A stretch of DNA of 64,000 bases from Sandaracinaceae bacterium (GCA_016706685.1 JADJJE010000056.1:62001-126000), one strand, 5' to 3'. Shown: positions 9,456-19,088, numbered from the stretch's first letter. Numbers and translations: made by a program. The notes: generated by a model not told the origin, from the letters alone.

Positions 9456-9580
9456 GAGGTCTCGACTGCAGTCCACGCTGAGAGCCCACACACAGGGCAC
9501 CCACTGCTTCAGCCTGATCATTCAACACAAGTCTTGGCAGGCCCTGGTCAGCATGAATCGGTCCTGTTTCAAGGGGAATT

Positions 9581-9819
9581 GGCACCCCGGCTTGAAAGCC
9601 GGGGCAGCATCCCCCGCCCTGACAGGCGCGGAAGTCCAGCCCCTAACGGGCCCGGACTGGGCAGTTCCAAGCAGGAGAAAGGTTGAGCGCAAAGGCGCGG
9701 ATGACGCAGAACCCGAGACCCATCCGACCTTGAACGACGCAGTCCGCGCCCGGCAGGGGGCGGACTTCCGCAATTGATCCAGGCCCAGGATGCTGCCCCG
9801 GGTTTCAACCCGGGGTGCC
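9581..9819. repeat. MITE/REP-like element with ~85-base imperfect inverted arms
   Basis: The left arm (9581 to about 9668) begins GGCACCCCGGCTTGAAAGCC. The right arm, read on the minus strand from 9819, begins GGCACCCCGGGTTGAAACCC. The match continues inward through CGGGGCAGCATCC and, after a variable segment of about 15 bases, through GCGGAAGTCC and a GC-rich block ending CGGACTG. The ends themselves can fold into small hairpins (CCCCGGCT-TGAA-AGCCGGGG). The centre (about 9669-9730) contains GGTTGAGCGCAAAGGCGCGG. No open frame suggests a transposase, so this is non-autonomous if mobile. Confidence 0.7.
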
Positions 9820-9875
9820 CATAGTGCCTTGCAGCAAGCCGATTCGGCCCTCTAGCAAGATGTGTTGAATCCTCA

Positions 9876-9920
9876 GGCTTCAGCTGTGGGTGCCCATTGA
9901 ACCTTGCAGCAAGCAAGGCC
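9876..9920. repeat. Degenerate copy of the palindromic element end
   Basis: The stretch GGGTGCCCATTGAACCTTGC followed by AGCAAGC repeats, in direct orientation, the end of the 9581-9819 element and its right flank (GGGTGCCCATAGTGCCTTGC then AGCAAGC at about 9813-9838). It is a decayed second copy immediately beside the first. Confidence 0.55.
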
Positions 9921-9931
9921 AACGCGACGGT

Positions 9932-11242
<1,311 letters not shown>

Positions 11243-11306
11243 GGACAGTCCTTGGGTGGGCAGCGGGGGGAGCCTTGTGGGGCTGAGAATACCTGGCAAC
11301 GCGCGC

Positions 11307-12845
11307 TCAGGGCGAGAGTTCGTGCGGCATTCTGTCACGCGGGCTTCGGAAATAATGTGTCGGGGAGTAGGCGAACAAGTTGGAAACACGTGACGTGTAG
11401 AGGCACGCGAAGACCTCGAGCTGGTGACCGAAGCTGGACAGCTCGGTGCCCTCCTTGAAGAGCGACCCCCAGCCCGGGTGGAACTCCTGCGCGATGCGCT
11501 CCTCGAGGTCGTCCTGGTTCAGCTCCAGCTCGCGCAGGCGCGCGCGCAGCTTGTCCGAAGACTTGCGCAGCCGGGCGCGGTTGGCCACCAGCTCGGGCGC
11601 GGCCACCTCCTCGGGCAGCTCGCCCACCTGCGTCTCGATGGTCTTGATGCGCGCCTGGTGCTCGTGGATGGCGTCGAGCAGCCCCTCGCGCTGCGCGGTC
11701 TGCTCCAGCAAGCGCTCGGACCAGGGCAGCACCTTCTGATGCGCCAGCAGCTCGGCGTCCATCTCCTGGATCACCATCATGGTGCGCCAGGCGGTCTCTT
11801 TCTTGGCTCGCAGCACGTCGCCGTGGATGTGGTCGCCCACGTAGAGCACGCGGTCCTCCACCACGCCCAGCGCCTGCTCGAAGGTCTCGAGGCAGCCGCC
11901 GGCATACACGCGCCCGCGCTCGAGCTCGGCCACGGGGGCCCCGAGCGCGCCGCCCCGCAGCACCTCGCGGAAGGGCGTCTGGCTGGTGAAGAACGCGGGC
12001 TTCTGGGCATCGGTGATGACCCAGTCGAAGTAGCGGTGGTAGCTCGGGTAGTCGGGCGAGCGACCCAGCAGGTGCGCCATGATCGCGTCCGTGTAGGCCG
12101 CGTCCGAGTCCGTGAGGAGGAACAGCCGCTTGCCAGCACTGCGCAGTCGATGGAGTGCCGCGCCTAGCGCAGGGTCCACGTCCAGGTAGCGATCGGGCTC
12201 GTCCACCACGCGCTTGCGCAGCGAGCCATCGCGCGTGCACTCGTCCACTGCCGCGCGCACGTCGCGGAACAGGCTGGCGTAGTCGCGCCGCGGGCTGCCC
12301 GGGTTGCCCAGCCCGCGGTCCACGGCGTCCACGGCGGCGGCGAAGAGGCTCACCTCCGGCAGCGACCCGAGCGCGTCCAACCACACGTAGCGCCCCGAGG
12401 AAGGCCGCAGCTTGTGTGTGTGGTAGGCGGCGCGGCGCTCCTCGCGCGTGAGCTCCACCAGCCCGTGGAAGGCCCGCTTCACGTACTTGTAGCGGTCCAT
12501 CTTGAGCAGGTTGCCGAGGCGCAGGTCCACCAGCAGCCCGCGGATGGGGAAGTCTTGGTCCACCACCAACGCACGGAAGCTCTCGGGGTAGCCGCGGGCC
12601 ACCAGCTTCTCGATGGCCAGCTCCACCAGCAGCGCCCCCAGCTCTCGCCGGTGGTAGTGCGCCAGCGTGTAGTCCATGTCGAAGCCCACCACCTCGATGC
12701 GGTCGAGGCGCAGGTTGCGGTTGCAGAAGACGCGCCGCTCGAGGGGCGGCGGGCGAACGGACGCAGGCAGCAGGTTCAGCTCCGGCAGAGGGAGCGTGAG
12801 CTGAGTCGCGAGGGGGTCCGAGCTCGCGTTGGCAGAGGGCGACAT
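11307..12845 (-). CDS. cN-II-type purine 5'-nucleotidase (HAD superfamily)
   Basis: This 512-residue protein resembles the IMP/GMP-specific 5'-nucleotidases (PF05761) best known from eukaryotes and found in some bacteria. HAD motif I is FDMDYTL, with the nucleophile Asp56 and the acid Asp58. Motif II is LLTDSD, and motifs III/IV lie around VLYVGDHIHGD. The long cap and the C-terminal segment FGHQLEVFACLYTSRVSNLF are family features. It should hydrolyse purine mononucleotides in the cytoplasm; IMP/GMP preference is inferred from the family only. The ATG at 12845 was chosen because upstream frame sequence runs into the tRNA gene. Confidence 0.87.
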   Translation of the reverse strand: MSPSANASSDPLATQLTLPLPELNLLPASVRPPPLERRVFCNRNLRLDRIEVVGFDMDYTLAHYHRRELGALLVELAIEKLVARGYPESFRALVVDQDFPIRGLLVDLRLGNLLKMDRYKYVKRAFHGLVELTREERRAAYHTHKLRPSSGRYVWLDALGSLPEVSLFAAAVDAVDRGLGNPGSPRRDYASLFRDVRAAVDECTRDGSLRKRVVDEPDRYLDVDPALGAALHRLRSAGKRLFLLTDSDAAYTDAIMAHLLGRSPDYPSYHRYFDWVITDAQKPAFFTSQTPFREVLRGGALGAPVAELERGRVYAGGCLETFEQALGVVEDRVLYVGDHIHGDVLRAKKETAWRTMMVIQEMDAELLAHQKVLPWSERLLEQTAQREGLLDAIHEHQARIKTIETQVGELPEEVAAPELVANRARLRKSSDKLRARLRELELNQDDLEERIAQEFHPGWGSLFKEGTELSSFGHQLEVFACLYTSRVSNLFAYSPTHYFRSPRDRMPHELSP

Positions 12846-12900
12846 GCGGGCGGGATGGTACCAGCGGCGCCCCCTGCTCGGGCCGAAAAGCAGTGGCGCC

Positions 12901-12920
12901 CGCCCGTTGAAGAACGGGCG
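12901..12920 (-). terminator. Second hairpin downstream of tRNA-Ala
   Basis: An 8-bp perfect stem CGCCCGTT/AACGGGCG closes a GAAG loop, just beyond the main tRNA terminator and before the nucleotidase gene. It may be a second terminator stem or a leader hairpin of that gene. Confidence 0.4.
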
Positions 12921-12930
12921 CGTTAAAGAA

Positions 12931-12960
12931 CAACAGCGAGCCGGTTGGGGCTCGCTGTTG
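12931..12960 (-). terminator. Rho-independent terminator of tRNA-Ala
   Basis: A perfect 12-bp stem CAACAGCGAGCC/GGCTCGCTGTTG encloses a 6-base loop. On the minus strand it lies 15 bases past the tRNA 3' end and is followed by TTCTTT. This is the expected place and form for a tRNA terminator. Confidence 0.75.
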
Positions 12961-12975
12961 CTCTTTCTTACTTTG

Positions 12976-13048
12976 TGGAGCTGAGGGGGATCGAACCCCT
13001 GACCTCCGCACTGCCAGTGCGGCGCTCTCCCAGCTGAGCTACAACCCC
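12976..13048 (-). tRNA. tRNA-Ala (anticodon GGC)
   Basis: On the minus strand the 73-base gene folds into a full cloverleaf. The acceptor is GGGGTTG/CAGCTCC, with the G3-U70 wobble pair that identifies alanine tRNAs. The D arm contains TAGCTCAGCTGGGAGAGC, the anticodon stem is CCGCA/TGCGG with loop CTGGCAG (anticodon GGC), and the T arm is AGGGG-TTCGATC-CCCCT. The CCA end is not encoded. Confidence 0.96.
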
Positions 13049-13165
13049 TGGGGACGGGGGCTTTCTGAAGGGTTCCTCCCAGGTTGTCAAAGGGATTTCT
13101 GCAACCCACCGAAATCTTGACGACTTTGACGGCTTTGGCGACGGTCGAGGGCCCCTCGCCGCGCA

Positions 13166-15043
13166 GTGCGTGCGATCGGGTGCCCGAGCAACGAGATCTG
13201 CGTGACCCACCACCCCGGCGAGGCCCCTGCCCGCACGCCTGCTTGCCGTCGCCACCCGCGGCGCTCTGTGCGCGTGCTGCGTGGGCGTGGCGTGGCCGGG
13301 GTGGCGATCGCCAGCGCCCTGGCCGTCCTGGTGATCGCGGGGCCGGGCGGCTGCGGGACCAACCCCGCGCCGGCCATGCTGCTGGACGTGGACGAGGTCA
13401 CGCCCGCCGTGGTGGAGCCCGGCTCGGTGCTGCGCATCGCGGGCGACGGCTTCCCCGTGGCGCGCGACGCCATGGTGGTGCTGGTGGGGCAGCTGGCGCG
13501 CCCGGGCAACGCGCCGCTCGACGTGAACCACACGCTGCGCGGGCACGCGCGCTCCGAGCAGCTGATCGAGGTGCAGCTGGGCGAGCCGGACCTCACGGCG
13601 CTGGGCGGCCGCGGCACGTTCACGGGCAGCCTGCACATCACCTTCTCGGGCATCGCGTCACGGCGTGACGTGGCTGGCTCGGTCGACGGAGTGGAGTTCG
13701 ACCTGCGGCTGAGCGCCGACGGCGGCCTGCACGAGGCGCTCGAGCGAGGCGAGCGCGCCGAAGCGGCGCTCGACGAGCTGGGCATCACGCCCGCGGACGA
13801 GCAGTCGCCCAGCGGCGGCCTGCGCATCGGTGAGGTGCGCCCGGACAGCGCGGCGGCGCGCGCCACGTTGACGGCCGGCGACGTGCTGGTGCGCTTCGAT
13901 GGGGTGCGCGTGCTGGAGCTGGGCGACCTGGCCCCGCGGCCGGGCGTGCTGCGGGTGACGCTGGAAGTGGAGCGGCCGGGCACCAGCCAGCCCACCACGC
14001 TGGAGATGCCGCTGCGTGGTCCGCCCGAGGGGCAGAAGGGCCGCGTGCTGCTGATGCTGGTGCTGCTCGGTGCGTTGGTGGTGTTCGTGGCCAGCGTGCC
14101 CGCCACCTCGGGGCCGCTCACGCTGTTCGTGCGTGACGCGGTGGACGTGAAGGCCCCGCACGCCATCGACTGGCTCCTGGGCTACGCGCCTGGCACGCGC
14201 GTCGGGACCCCGCGCAAGCAGCTCTGGCTGTCACGGGGGCTGGCCCTGCTGGCGGTGAGCGGAGCCTTCGCGGGCATGGCCGTGGCGGGGCGGGTGTTCG
14301 ACCGGCTGTTCGACACGGGTGCGCTGACGGGCTTGGCGCTGATGCTGCGCCTGTCCATCCAGGTGTTCGGGCTGCGCACCTACGGCCGCCCGGAGCGCTG
14401 GCTCACGTCGGCCTTCGTGCTGCGCGGCGCGCCCATGGCGCTGAGCGTGGTGGCCGTGCTGATCCTGGGCGGCACCAACCACCTGCGCGGGCTGCAGGTG
14501 GCGCAGGGCGGCGCGCTCTGGGACTTCATGGTGTTCCGTCACCCCATCGCGTTCCTGCTGTTCCCGGTCTTCGCCGTGGCGGCGCTGGGTGGGCCGAGCG
14601 CCACCATCTCGGACCCGCGCACACCCGTCTTCGTGGCCGCGGCGGCGCGTGCACACCTCTTGGTGGTGGCCGGGCTCGGCACGGTGGTCTTCCTCGGCGG
14701 CTGGCACCCCATCACGCTCGGCGGCGCCGTCCCCGAGCTGGGCGCGGCGGTGCTGGGCGTGCTCGTCTTCGTGCTCAAGTGCTGGGGCCTCATGCTGCTG
14801 GGCCTGCGCCTGCGCATCCAGAGCGGCGCCGTCGGCGAGCGCCCGCCCACGTTCCTGCTGCCCGCCGCCGTGCTGGGGCTGGTGGCGTCGTGCGCCTGGA
14901 TTGCGCTCGGAGTGCCCGCCGACGTGGAGACCCTGAGCGGGCCCGTGCTGCTGGCCACCAGCGCGCTGGTGGTGGGCATCACGCTCTTCCGACGGCACCA
15001 AGCGGGAAGCGGCACCGAGGTGCACCTACACCCGTTCCTCTGA
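13166..15043 (+). CDS. Membrane lipoprotein: IPT-like + PDZ + NuoH-like domain
   Basis: This protein is up to 625 residues long. A basic N-terminus and hydrophobic segment end in the possible lipobox GPGGC (about Cys60). A beta-rich IPT/TIG-like domain (about 70-170) and a PDZ-like domain (about 215-280; GLRIGEVRPDSAAA, GDVLVRFDGVRV) follow. From about residue 295 there are 8-9 membrane segments. The membrane part recalls complex I subunit NuoH: HPIAFLLFPVFAVAAL, then VVFLGGWHP, then a Lys-containing helix. The conserved acidic quinone-site loop of NuoH is not evident. The start is uncertain: ATG at 13166, or a GTG at 13268 just before the signal. No other nuo genes are nearby. Confidence 0.65.
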   Translation: MRAIGCPSNEICVTHHPGEAPARTPACRRHPRRSVRVLRGRGVAGVAIASALAVLVIAGPGGCGTNPAPAMLLDVDEVTPAVVEPGSVLRIAGDGFPVARDAMVVLVGQLARPGNAPLDVNHTLRGHARSEQLIEVQLGEPDLTALGGRGTFTGSLHITFSGIASRRDVAGSVDGVEFDLRLSADGGLHEALERGERAEAALDELGITPADEQSPSGGLRIGEVRPDSAAARATLTAGDVLVRFDGVRVLELGDLAPRPGVLRVTLEVERPGTSQPTTLEMPLRGPPEGQKGRVLLMLVLLGALVVFVASVPATSGPLTLFVRDAVDVKAPHAIDWLLGYAPGTRVGTPRKQLWLSRGLALLAVSGAFAGMAVAGRVFDRLFDTGALTGLALMLRLSIQVFGLRTYGRPERWLTSAFVLRGAPMALSVVAVLILGGTNHLRGLQVAQGGALWDFMVFRHPIAFLLFPVFAVAALGGPSATISDPRTPVFVAAAARAHLLVVAGLGTVVFLGGWHPITLGGAVPELGAAVLGVLVFVLKCWGLMLLGLRLRIQSGAVGERPPTFLLPAAVLGLVASCAWIALGVPADVETLSGPVLLATSALVVGITLFRRHQAGSGTEVHLHPFL

Positions 15044-15054
15044 AGGGCGGCGGG

Positions 15055-15240
15055 CGTAGTCGTAGTCGTAGTCGTAGTCGTAGTCGTAGTCGTAGTCGTA
15101 GTCGTGCTCGTGCTCGTGCTCGCCAACATCGCCCCCGACCGACAGCCACTCCCGCCGCGGTGTGCGGGGGTGGGGGGGGCACGAGTACGAGCACGAGCAC
15201 GAGCACGTCTACGACTACGACTACGTCTACGTCTACGTCC
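15055..15240. repeat. Hexamer-repeat inverted repeat (CGTAGT/CGTGCT and complements)
   Basis: The left arm is eight copies of CGTAGT followed by three of CGTGCT (15055-15120). The right arm (about 15181-15240) is about ten hexamers of the form ACGNNN, including ACGAGC, ACGACT and ACGTCT, which are largely the reverse complement. About 60 bases including a G-run separate the arms. The structure could form a long hairpin or cruciform and sits between two convergent genes, so it may stop transcription from both sides. Confidence 0.75.
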
Positions 15241-15286
15241 GTCAGCGCCCACGCTCACGCCCACGTGGACGCAGCGCCCGGGCCAC

Positions 15287-15688
15287 TCAGCCGTCACCTC
15301 GTCGCCCACCACTCTTCCCGCGGCTCCCCCGCAGCCCCGCCCCCGCCTTCGAGCGCGCCGCCCGCTGCGATGCTTCCACGCCGAGGCGGGCCCACTCCAC
15401 CAGCAGATCGCCGTCATCGAGCGCGGCCACGGGCGCGCGGCGGTAGCTCATGCTCATGGTCCCGCCGCCCTTTTTCGCGTACACGAAGCGCGGCAGGCCA
15501 GCCGCCTCGAAGCGCGCCTCGGTCACGTCGTCCACCTTGAGGTACAGCTCGTCCTCGTGCACCAGCGCGAACATCACACCGTCGAGGTAGATGCCGTGTC
15601 CGCCGAACATCGCCCGCGCGCGCACGGCGCCGAGGGGCTGCAGCAGGTCCACCCAGTGAGCGACGAGCTCGTTGCGTGGCGCGTTCAT
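15287..15688 (-). CDS. TfoX/Sxy N-terminal-domain protein
   Basis: This 133-residue protein matches the TfoX N-terminal domain family. Features are RARAMFGGHGIYLDGVMFAL, LYLKVDDVTEARFEAAG and the Lys/Gly segment AKKGGGTMSMSYRRAP. Full-length TfoX (Sxy) regulates competence in gamma-proteobacteria, but stand-alone N-domains like this are widespread and of unknown role. The last ~25 residues are a basic Arg/Lys/Gly-rich tail. The ATG at 15688 was chosen. Confidence 0.82.
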   Translation of the reverse strand: MNAPRNELVAHWVDLLQPLGAVRARAMFGGHGIYLDGVMFALVHEDELYLKVDDVTEARFEAAGLPRFVYAKKGGGTMSMSYRRAPVAALDDGDLLVEWARLGVEASQRAARSKAGAGLRGSRGKSGGRRGDG

Positions 15689-15723
15689 GGCGCAGTGACC
15701 TCGAGCGTCATGCCGCGAGCCTA

Positions 15724-16257
15724 CTACCGCTGCGGATACAGCTGGGCATCCACGCGCACCAGGCGCGGCCCCTCGGAGAGCAGCACCGTCAGCACCGCGT
15801 GGGTCGGCGCGAGCATGCCACCCGCGCCCCGCGCTCCTCCCTGCTCCACGCGCAGCGTGCGGCCCTGGCGCTCGCATGGCGTACCCGCCGGGATCGCCAG
15901 CTCCTGCTCGTGCGTGGCCGGCGTCTCGAACCGGCAGCGCAGCGCGCCACCGAGGGTCACCACGTAGCGCTGCCCTTCGCGTTCCACGCGCATGGTCTGC
16001 TGCTCGGGCGGCTGCCACTGAGAGAGGTCGCGCGCGGGCGCGCCGGGCGCAGGCGCGCTGCGGTCGCTGGTCCACTCCACGTCGCACCGGCCGTCGAGGC
16101 GCGCGGAGTCGTATTCCCCGCGGGCGCAGGCCTGCACCCCCGCGGCACCGGAGCGCTCGCCTTCGATCCACGCGCCACCGCAGCCCAGCAGCGCCAGCAA
16201 CCAGACGGTCCTCCCAGCCTGTGTCCACTCCGGAGTTGTTCGAGACGGCCGCGCCAT
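15724..16257 (-). CDS. Hypothetical lipoprotein
   Basis: This 177-residue protein starts at the ATG at 16257 and has a short signal peptide ending in the lipobox ALLGC (Cys26). Four or more further cysteines in the mature part suggest disulfides. No family is recognised. It reads towards the TfoX-like gene with a 35-base gap and may share its transcript. Confidence 0.6.
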   Translation of the reverse strand: MARPSRTTPEWTQAGRTVWLLALLGCGGAWIEGERSGAAGVQACARGEYDSARLDGRCDVEWTSDRSAPAPGAPARDLSQWQPPEQQTMRVEREGQRYVVTLGGALRCRFETPATHEQELAIPAGTPCERQGRTLRVEQGGARGAGGMLAPTHAVLTVLLSEGPRLVRVDAQLYPQR

Positions 16258-16394
16258 GTTCCCGTGCGAGCCACAGCCTACGCCGTTCCGTCGACGCCCT
16301 GCACCTACGTCTGCTCGACGAGGGCTCCGCTGCAACGGTGCTAGAGTCGGCCATGGACAGGCGGCGTCACGCGTCGTGCGAAAGTACTAGCGCC

Positions 16395-17540
16395 ATGAAG
16401 CCACCAATCGACCCACGGTCCGAGACCGTCGTCTCCACACGACGCGACTTCGTGCGGACGGCCAGCGCGGGCCTCCTGGCGTTGGGGCTCCCGTCGCTGA
16501 CGGGGTGTGCCACCATGCGCGACATGACCGCGTCCATCGCCGCGCGCCGGGCCGAGACCCTCACTGCCGTCCTCGAAGGCGAGACCTCGCTGCGCTACGT
16601 CGGCGCGCAGGCACGGCCGGAGCTGCCGGCGCATCTCCGTGCGGGCTCGGCGGTCCGCCGGTGGGGCGGCAGGCTAGTGGTCGTGCAAGACGATGTGCAC
16701 GCGCTCGGCTTCCTGGACGAGGTCACGGGAGACATCACCGCGCTGCTGCTGCCGCCCGGGGCCGATGGCAGCCATGTGTTCGGAGACGACCTCGGCAACA
16801 AGGCGCTGAAGATGGACCTCGAGGCGTGCGTGACCCTGCCGGATGGGCGGCTCGTCGCGCTCGGCTCGGGGTCCACCCCGGCCCGCGAGCGCCTGGTGGT
16901 CGTGGGCCCAGCGGGCGATGTGCGCCAACAGAACGCCCATGCACTCTACGCAGCCATGCACGCGCGCCCCGAGTTCACGGGCTCGGAGCTCAACATCGAA
17001 GGGGCCACCGTGGTGGGCGCGGCGCTCCTGCTCTTCCAGCGCGGCAACGGGGCACCGCGAGACGGGCGGCTGCCGGTGAACGCCGTGGGGCGCATGGAGC
17101 TCGGTGCGTTCGTGTCGTTCCTCGACGGCGGTCCTGCGCCGGTGCTGGGCGACGTGGTCCAAGTGGACCTCGGGCAGGTGGGCCGCGTGCGCTTCGGGTT
17201 CACGGACGCGTGCACGCTCCCAGACGGGCGCGTAGCGTTCCTCGCTGGCGCCGAAGACTCGCCGGACACCTACCGCGACGGGCAGGTCGTGGGCTGCCGC
17301 TTCGGCCTGCTCGATGGAAGCTCGGCCACCTACACGGACGTGCAGACGCCCGATGGGTCAGGGAGTCGGCTGAAGCTGGAGGGGCTCGACTTCGTCGCCG
17401 AGCACCCCGATGGCACCCTCGAGTTCGTGGTCGTCGCGGACATGGACGACCCCCACGTGCCGGCCCTGCGCGCCTCCCTGCGCGTACGCGGCGCGGCGAC
17501 CACCCCCACAGACGCGCCCTCGGAAGGGAGCCACCCATGA
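16395..17540 (+). CDS. Tat-exported lipoprotein, DUF6929-like beta-propeller
   Basis: This 381-residue protein has a twin-arginine signal (STRRDFVRTA) followed by a hydrophobic stretch and the lipobox LTGC (Cys38), so it is probably folded before export and then lipidated. The mature part contains recurring blade-like strands: LPDGRLVALGSGS, GSELNIEGATVVG, LPDGRVAFLAGAE and HPDGTLEFVVVADMD. These resemble DUF6929-type proteins of unknown function; that assignment is from memory only. The stop overlaps the start of the thioesterase gene (ATGA). Confidence 0.72.
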   Translation: MKPPIDPRSETVVSTRRDFVRTASAGLLALGLPSLTGCATMRDMTASIAARRAETLTAVLEGETSLRYVGAQARPELPAHLRAGSAVRRWGGRLVVVQDDVHALGFLDEVTGDITALLLPPGADGSHVFGDDLGNKALKMDLEACVTLPDGRLVALGSGSTPARERLVVVGPAGDVRQQNAHALYAAMHARPEFTGSELNIEGATVVGAALLLFQRGNGAPRDGRLPVNAVGRMELGAFVSFLDGGPAPVLGDVVQVDLGQVGRVRFGFTDACTLPDGRVAFLAGAEDSPDTYRDGQVVGCRFGLLDGSSATYTDVQTPDGSGSRLKLEGLDFVAEHPDGTLEFVVVADMDDPHVPALRASLRVRGAATTPTDAPSEGSHP

Positions 17541-18031
17541 GCGACCCGTCGCAGCCAGTGCCCACCCCACGCGTGCTCTCCATGACGCAGCTGATGACGC
17601 CGGACATGGTGAACTTCTCCGGCAAGATCCACGGCGGCGCGCTGCTCAAGATCCTCGACGAGGTCGCCTTCACCTGCGCGGCCCGCTACACGGGGCGCTA
17701 CGTGGTGACCCTGCTGGTGGACGACGTGCGCTTCCGCGCGCCGGTGCACGTGGGCGAGCTGGTCACCTTCCTCGCGTCGGTGAACTGGGTGGGCCGCACG
17801 TCGCTCGAGGTGGGCATCCGCGTGGTGGCCGAGAACTACCGCACTGGCAGCTCGCGGCACGTCATCTCCTGCTTCTTCGTGATGGTGGCCATGGACGACG
17901 ACGGGCGCCCGCGCGAGGTCACCAAGTTCACACCCAGCAACGAGGTGGAACAGCGGCGCTGGGCCGACGCGGAGGGCCGCCAGGAGGTGCTGCGGGCGTC
18001 ACGCGCCGCGCGCCCGGACGACGGCGAATAG
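17537..18031 (+). CDS. Hot-dog fold acyl-CoA thioesterase
   Basis: This 164-residue protein fits the acyl-CoA hydrolase (YciA/BACH-like) hot-dog family. It has a conserved N-terminal MVNFSGKIHGGALLKILDE segment with the helix Asp, then strands VVTLLVDDVRFRAPVHVGE and FLASVNWVGRTSLEVG. It should cleave acyl-CoA thioesters in the cytoplasm. The ATG overlaps the previous stop, indicating translational coupling, although its partner is exported. It converges on the next gene with 8 bases between stops. Confidence 0.9.
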   Translation: MSDPSQPVPTPRVLSMTQLMTPDMVNFSGKIHGGALLKILDEVAFTCAARYTGRYVVTLLVDDVRFRAPVHVGELVTFLASVNWVGRTSLEVGIRVVAENYRTGSSRHVISCFFVMVAMDDDGRPREVTKFTPSNEVEQRRWADAEGRQEVLRASRAARPDDGE

Positions 18032-18039
18032 CTCTTCAG

Positions 18040-18687
18040 CTAAGGCGATTCGGGTTCCCGCGAGGCCCGCAGCAGCTCACCGAAGCGGCCGCCCGTGAGC
18101 CCGTCCAGCAGCGCCTCGAGCTCGGCGATGCGCACCACGGACGAGACGCTCACGTCGCCGAGGGCCTGCTCCAGCTGGAGCCTGCGCCGCTCGAAGTAGA
18201 GGCCCACCACCAAGCGCACCACCTGCACGCGCGCGGCGGCCTGCGCACGCGCCTCGCGCGACCAGGCGGCTTCGTCGCCCGAGTAGACCGCGCGCGGCAG
18301 CTGGAACACCAGCGTGCCCTCGAGCACCGCGTCGTCATCGGTGGAGAGGTTGGTGCCCGTCTGGGTCTCGCTCGCGTCGCGCTCGCGCCCGCGCCGAGCA
18401 CGCACCCGCAGCTCGGGCAGCAGCGCGCTGCGACGCGCCCTCCGCGCGGCCCGGCTGGGGTCCGTGCTGCCCGCGTCGTGCAGGGTCAGCGCTTCACGCA
18501 GCACCTCGGCCACGGTGGGTTCGTGGTCGAAGCTCGCGGCGAGCGCGTCCAGGTCGGGCCGGGGCGGCGCGCCCGTAGTGGCCGGCGGTGGCGCAGGCAC
18601 CACCGGGCGCGTCTGCGCAGAAGCAGGGCACGTGTGCAGCACCAGCAGGCCTAGGGGGAGCGCGAGCGCGCGCATCGAGGGGGTCAC
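18040..18687 (-). CDS. Exported protein, possibly TolC-like fragment family
   Basis: This protein of about 215 residues has an N-terminal signal peptide ending in PASAQ. The mature part has Arg-rich helices, a beta-like region (AVLEGTLVFQLPRAVYSGDE) and long coiled helices (ARVQVVRLVVGLYFERRRLQ). The layout recalls half of a TolC/OEP-type protein but is too short for one. The GTG at 18687 overlaps the previous stop (GTGA); an ATG at 18675 is the alternative. It forms an operon with the lipoprotein at 18684. Confidence 0.6.
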   Translation of the reverse strand: MTPSMRALALPLGLLVLHTCPASAQTRPVVPAPPPATTGAPPRPDLDALAASFDHEPTVAEVLREALTLHDAGSTDPSRAARRARRSALLPELRVRARRGRERDASETQTGTNLSTDDDAVLEGTLVFQLPRAVYSGDEAAWSREARAQAAARVQVVRLVVGLYFERRRLQLEQALGDVSVSSVVRIAELEALLDGLTGGRFGELLRASREPESP

Positions 18688-19088
18688 GGGGCCACCCCCC
18701 ACGCAGCCAGCACGCGCGCCGCACGAACGCGCTCCCAGGCACACGTGTCCACGCGCCTGCACGTTCGGGTGGGCTCTGGAGCCCACGCGTCTTCTTGCGC
18801 GCGAGCGGTATCTCGCTCGAGCTCGGCGAGCGTGGGCTCGTACGCACGCCACGCGGGAGGCGCGACGGCGCTGCCCACCCTCACGCGCCGCAACGGAAAG
18901 GACACCGAGCCCTCCACGGACACGTCGCGCGGGGTCCACGAGCGGCGGAAGGTCACGAGCACCTCGGGCAGCATGCGCGCGCGCGCCGAGGGCGCCACGG
19001 AGCAGCCCAGCACGGCGGCTGGGAGCAAGACGAGCGCCACGGCGAGTCCGAGCGGCGAGGCGGGAGCAGGCAGAGCAGGGAACGGCAT
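18684..19088 (-). CDS. Small hypothetical lipoprotein
   Basis: This 134-residue protein has a strong signal peptide and the lipobox VLGC. The mature part is rich in Arg, Ala and Pro and has two cysteines near its C-terminus (TCRRVDTC). No family is recognised. Its stop overlaps the start of the exported protein downstream, so the two probably act together. Confidence 0.6.
   Translation of the reverse strand: MPFPALPAPASPLGLAVALVLLPAAVLGCSVAPSARARMLPEVLVTFRRSWTPRDVSVEGSVSFPLRRVRVGSAVAPPAWRAYEPTLAELERDTARAQEDAWAPEPTRTCRRVDTCAWERVRAARVLAAWGVAP

Larger units (their letters stand above)
9456..9931. other. 476-base intergenic region between convergent cysK and gltA
   Basis: No credible gene is seen. 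The region contains a long imperfect inverted repeat (9581-9819) and a degenerate further half-copy (about 9876-9920). It is less GC-rich at its left end. Because both flanking genes read into it, it may act as a transcription terminator region as well as carrying a mobile palindromic element. Confidence 0.7.

Noticed and set aside
15055..15240. Possible CRISPR array
   Set aside because: The repeated unit is a 6-base simple repeat without spacers, arranged as an inverted repeat; no cas gene is near.
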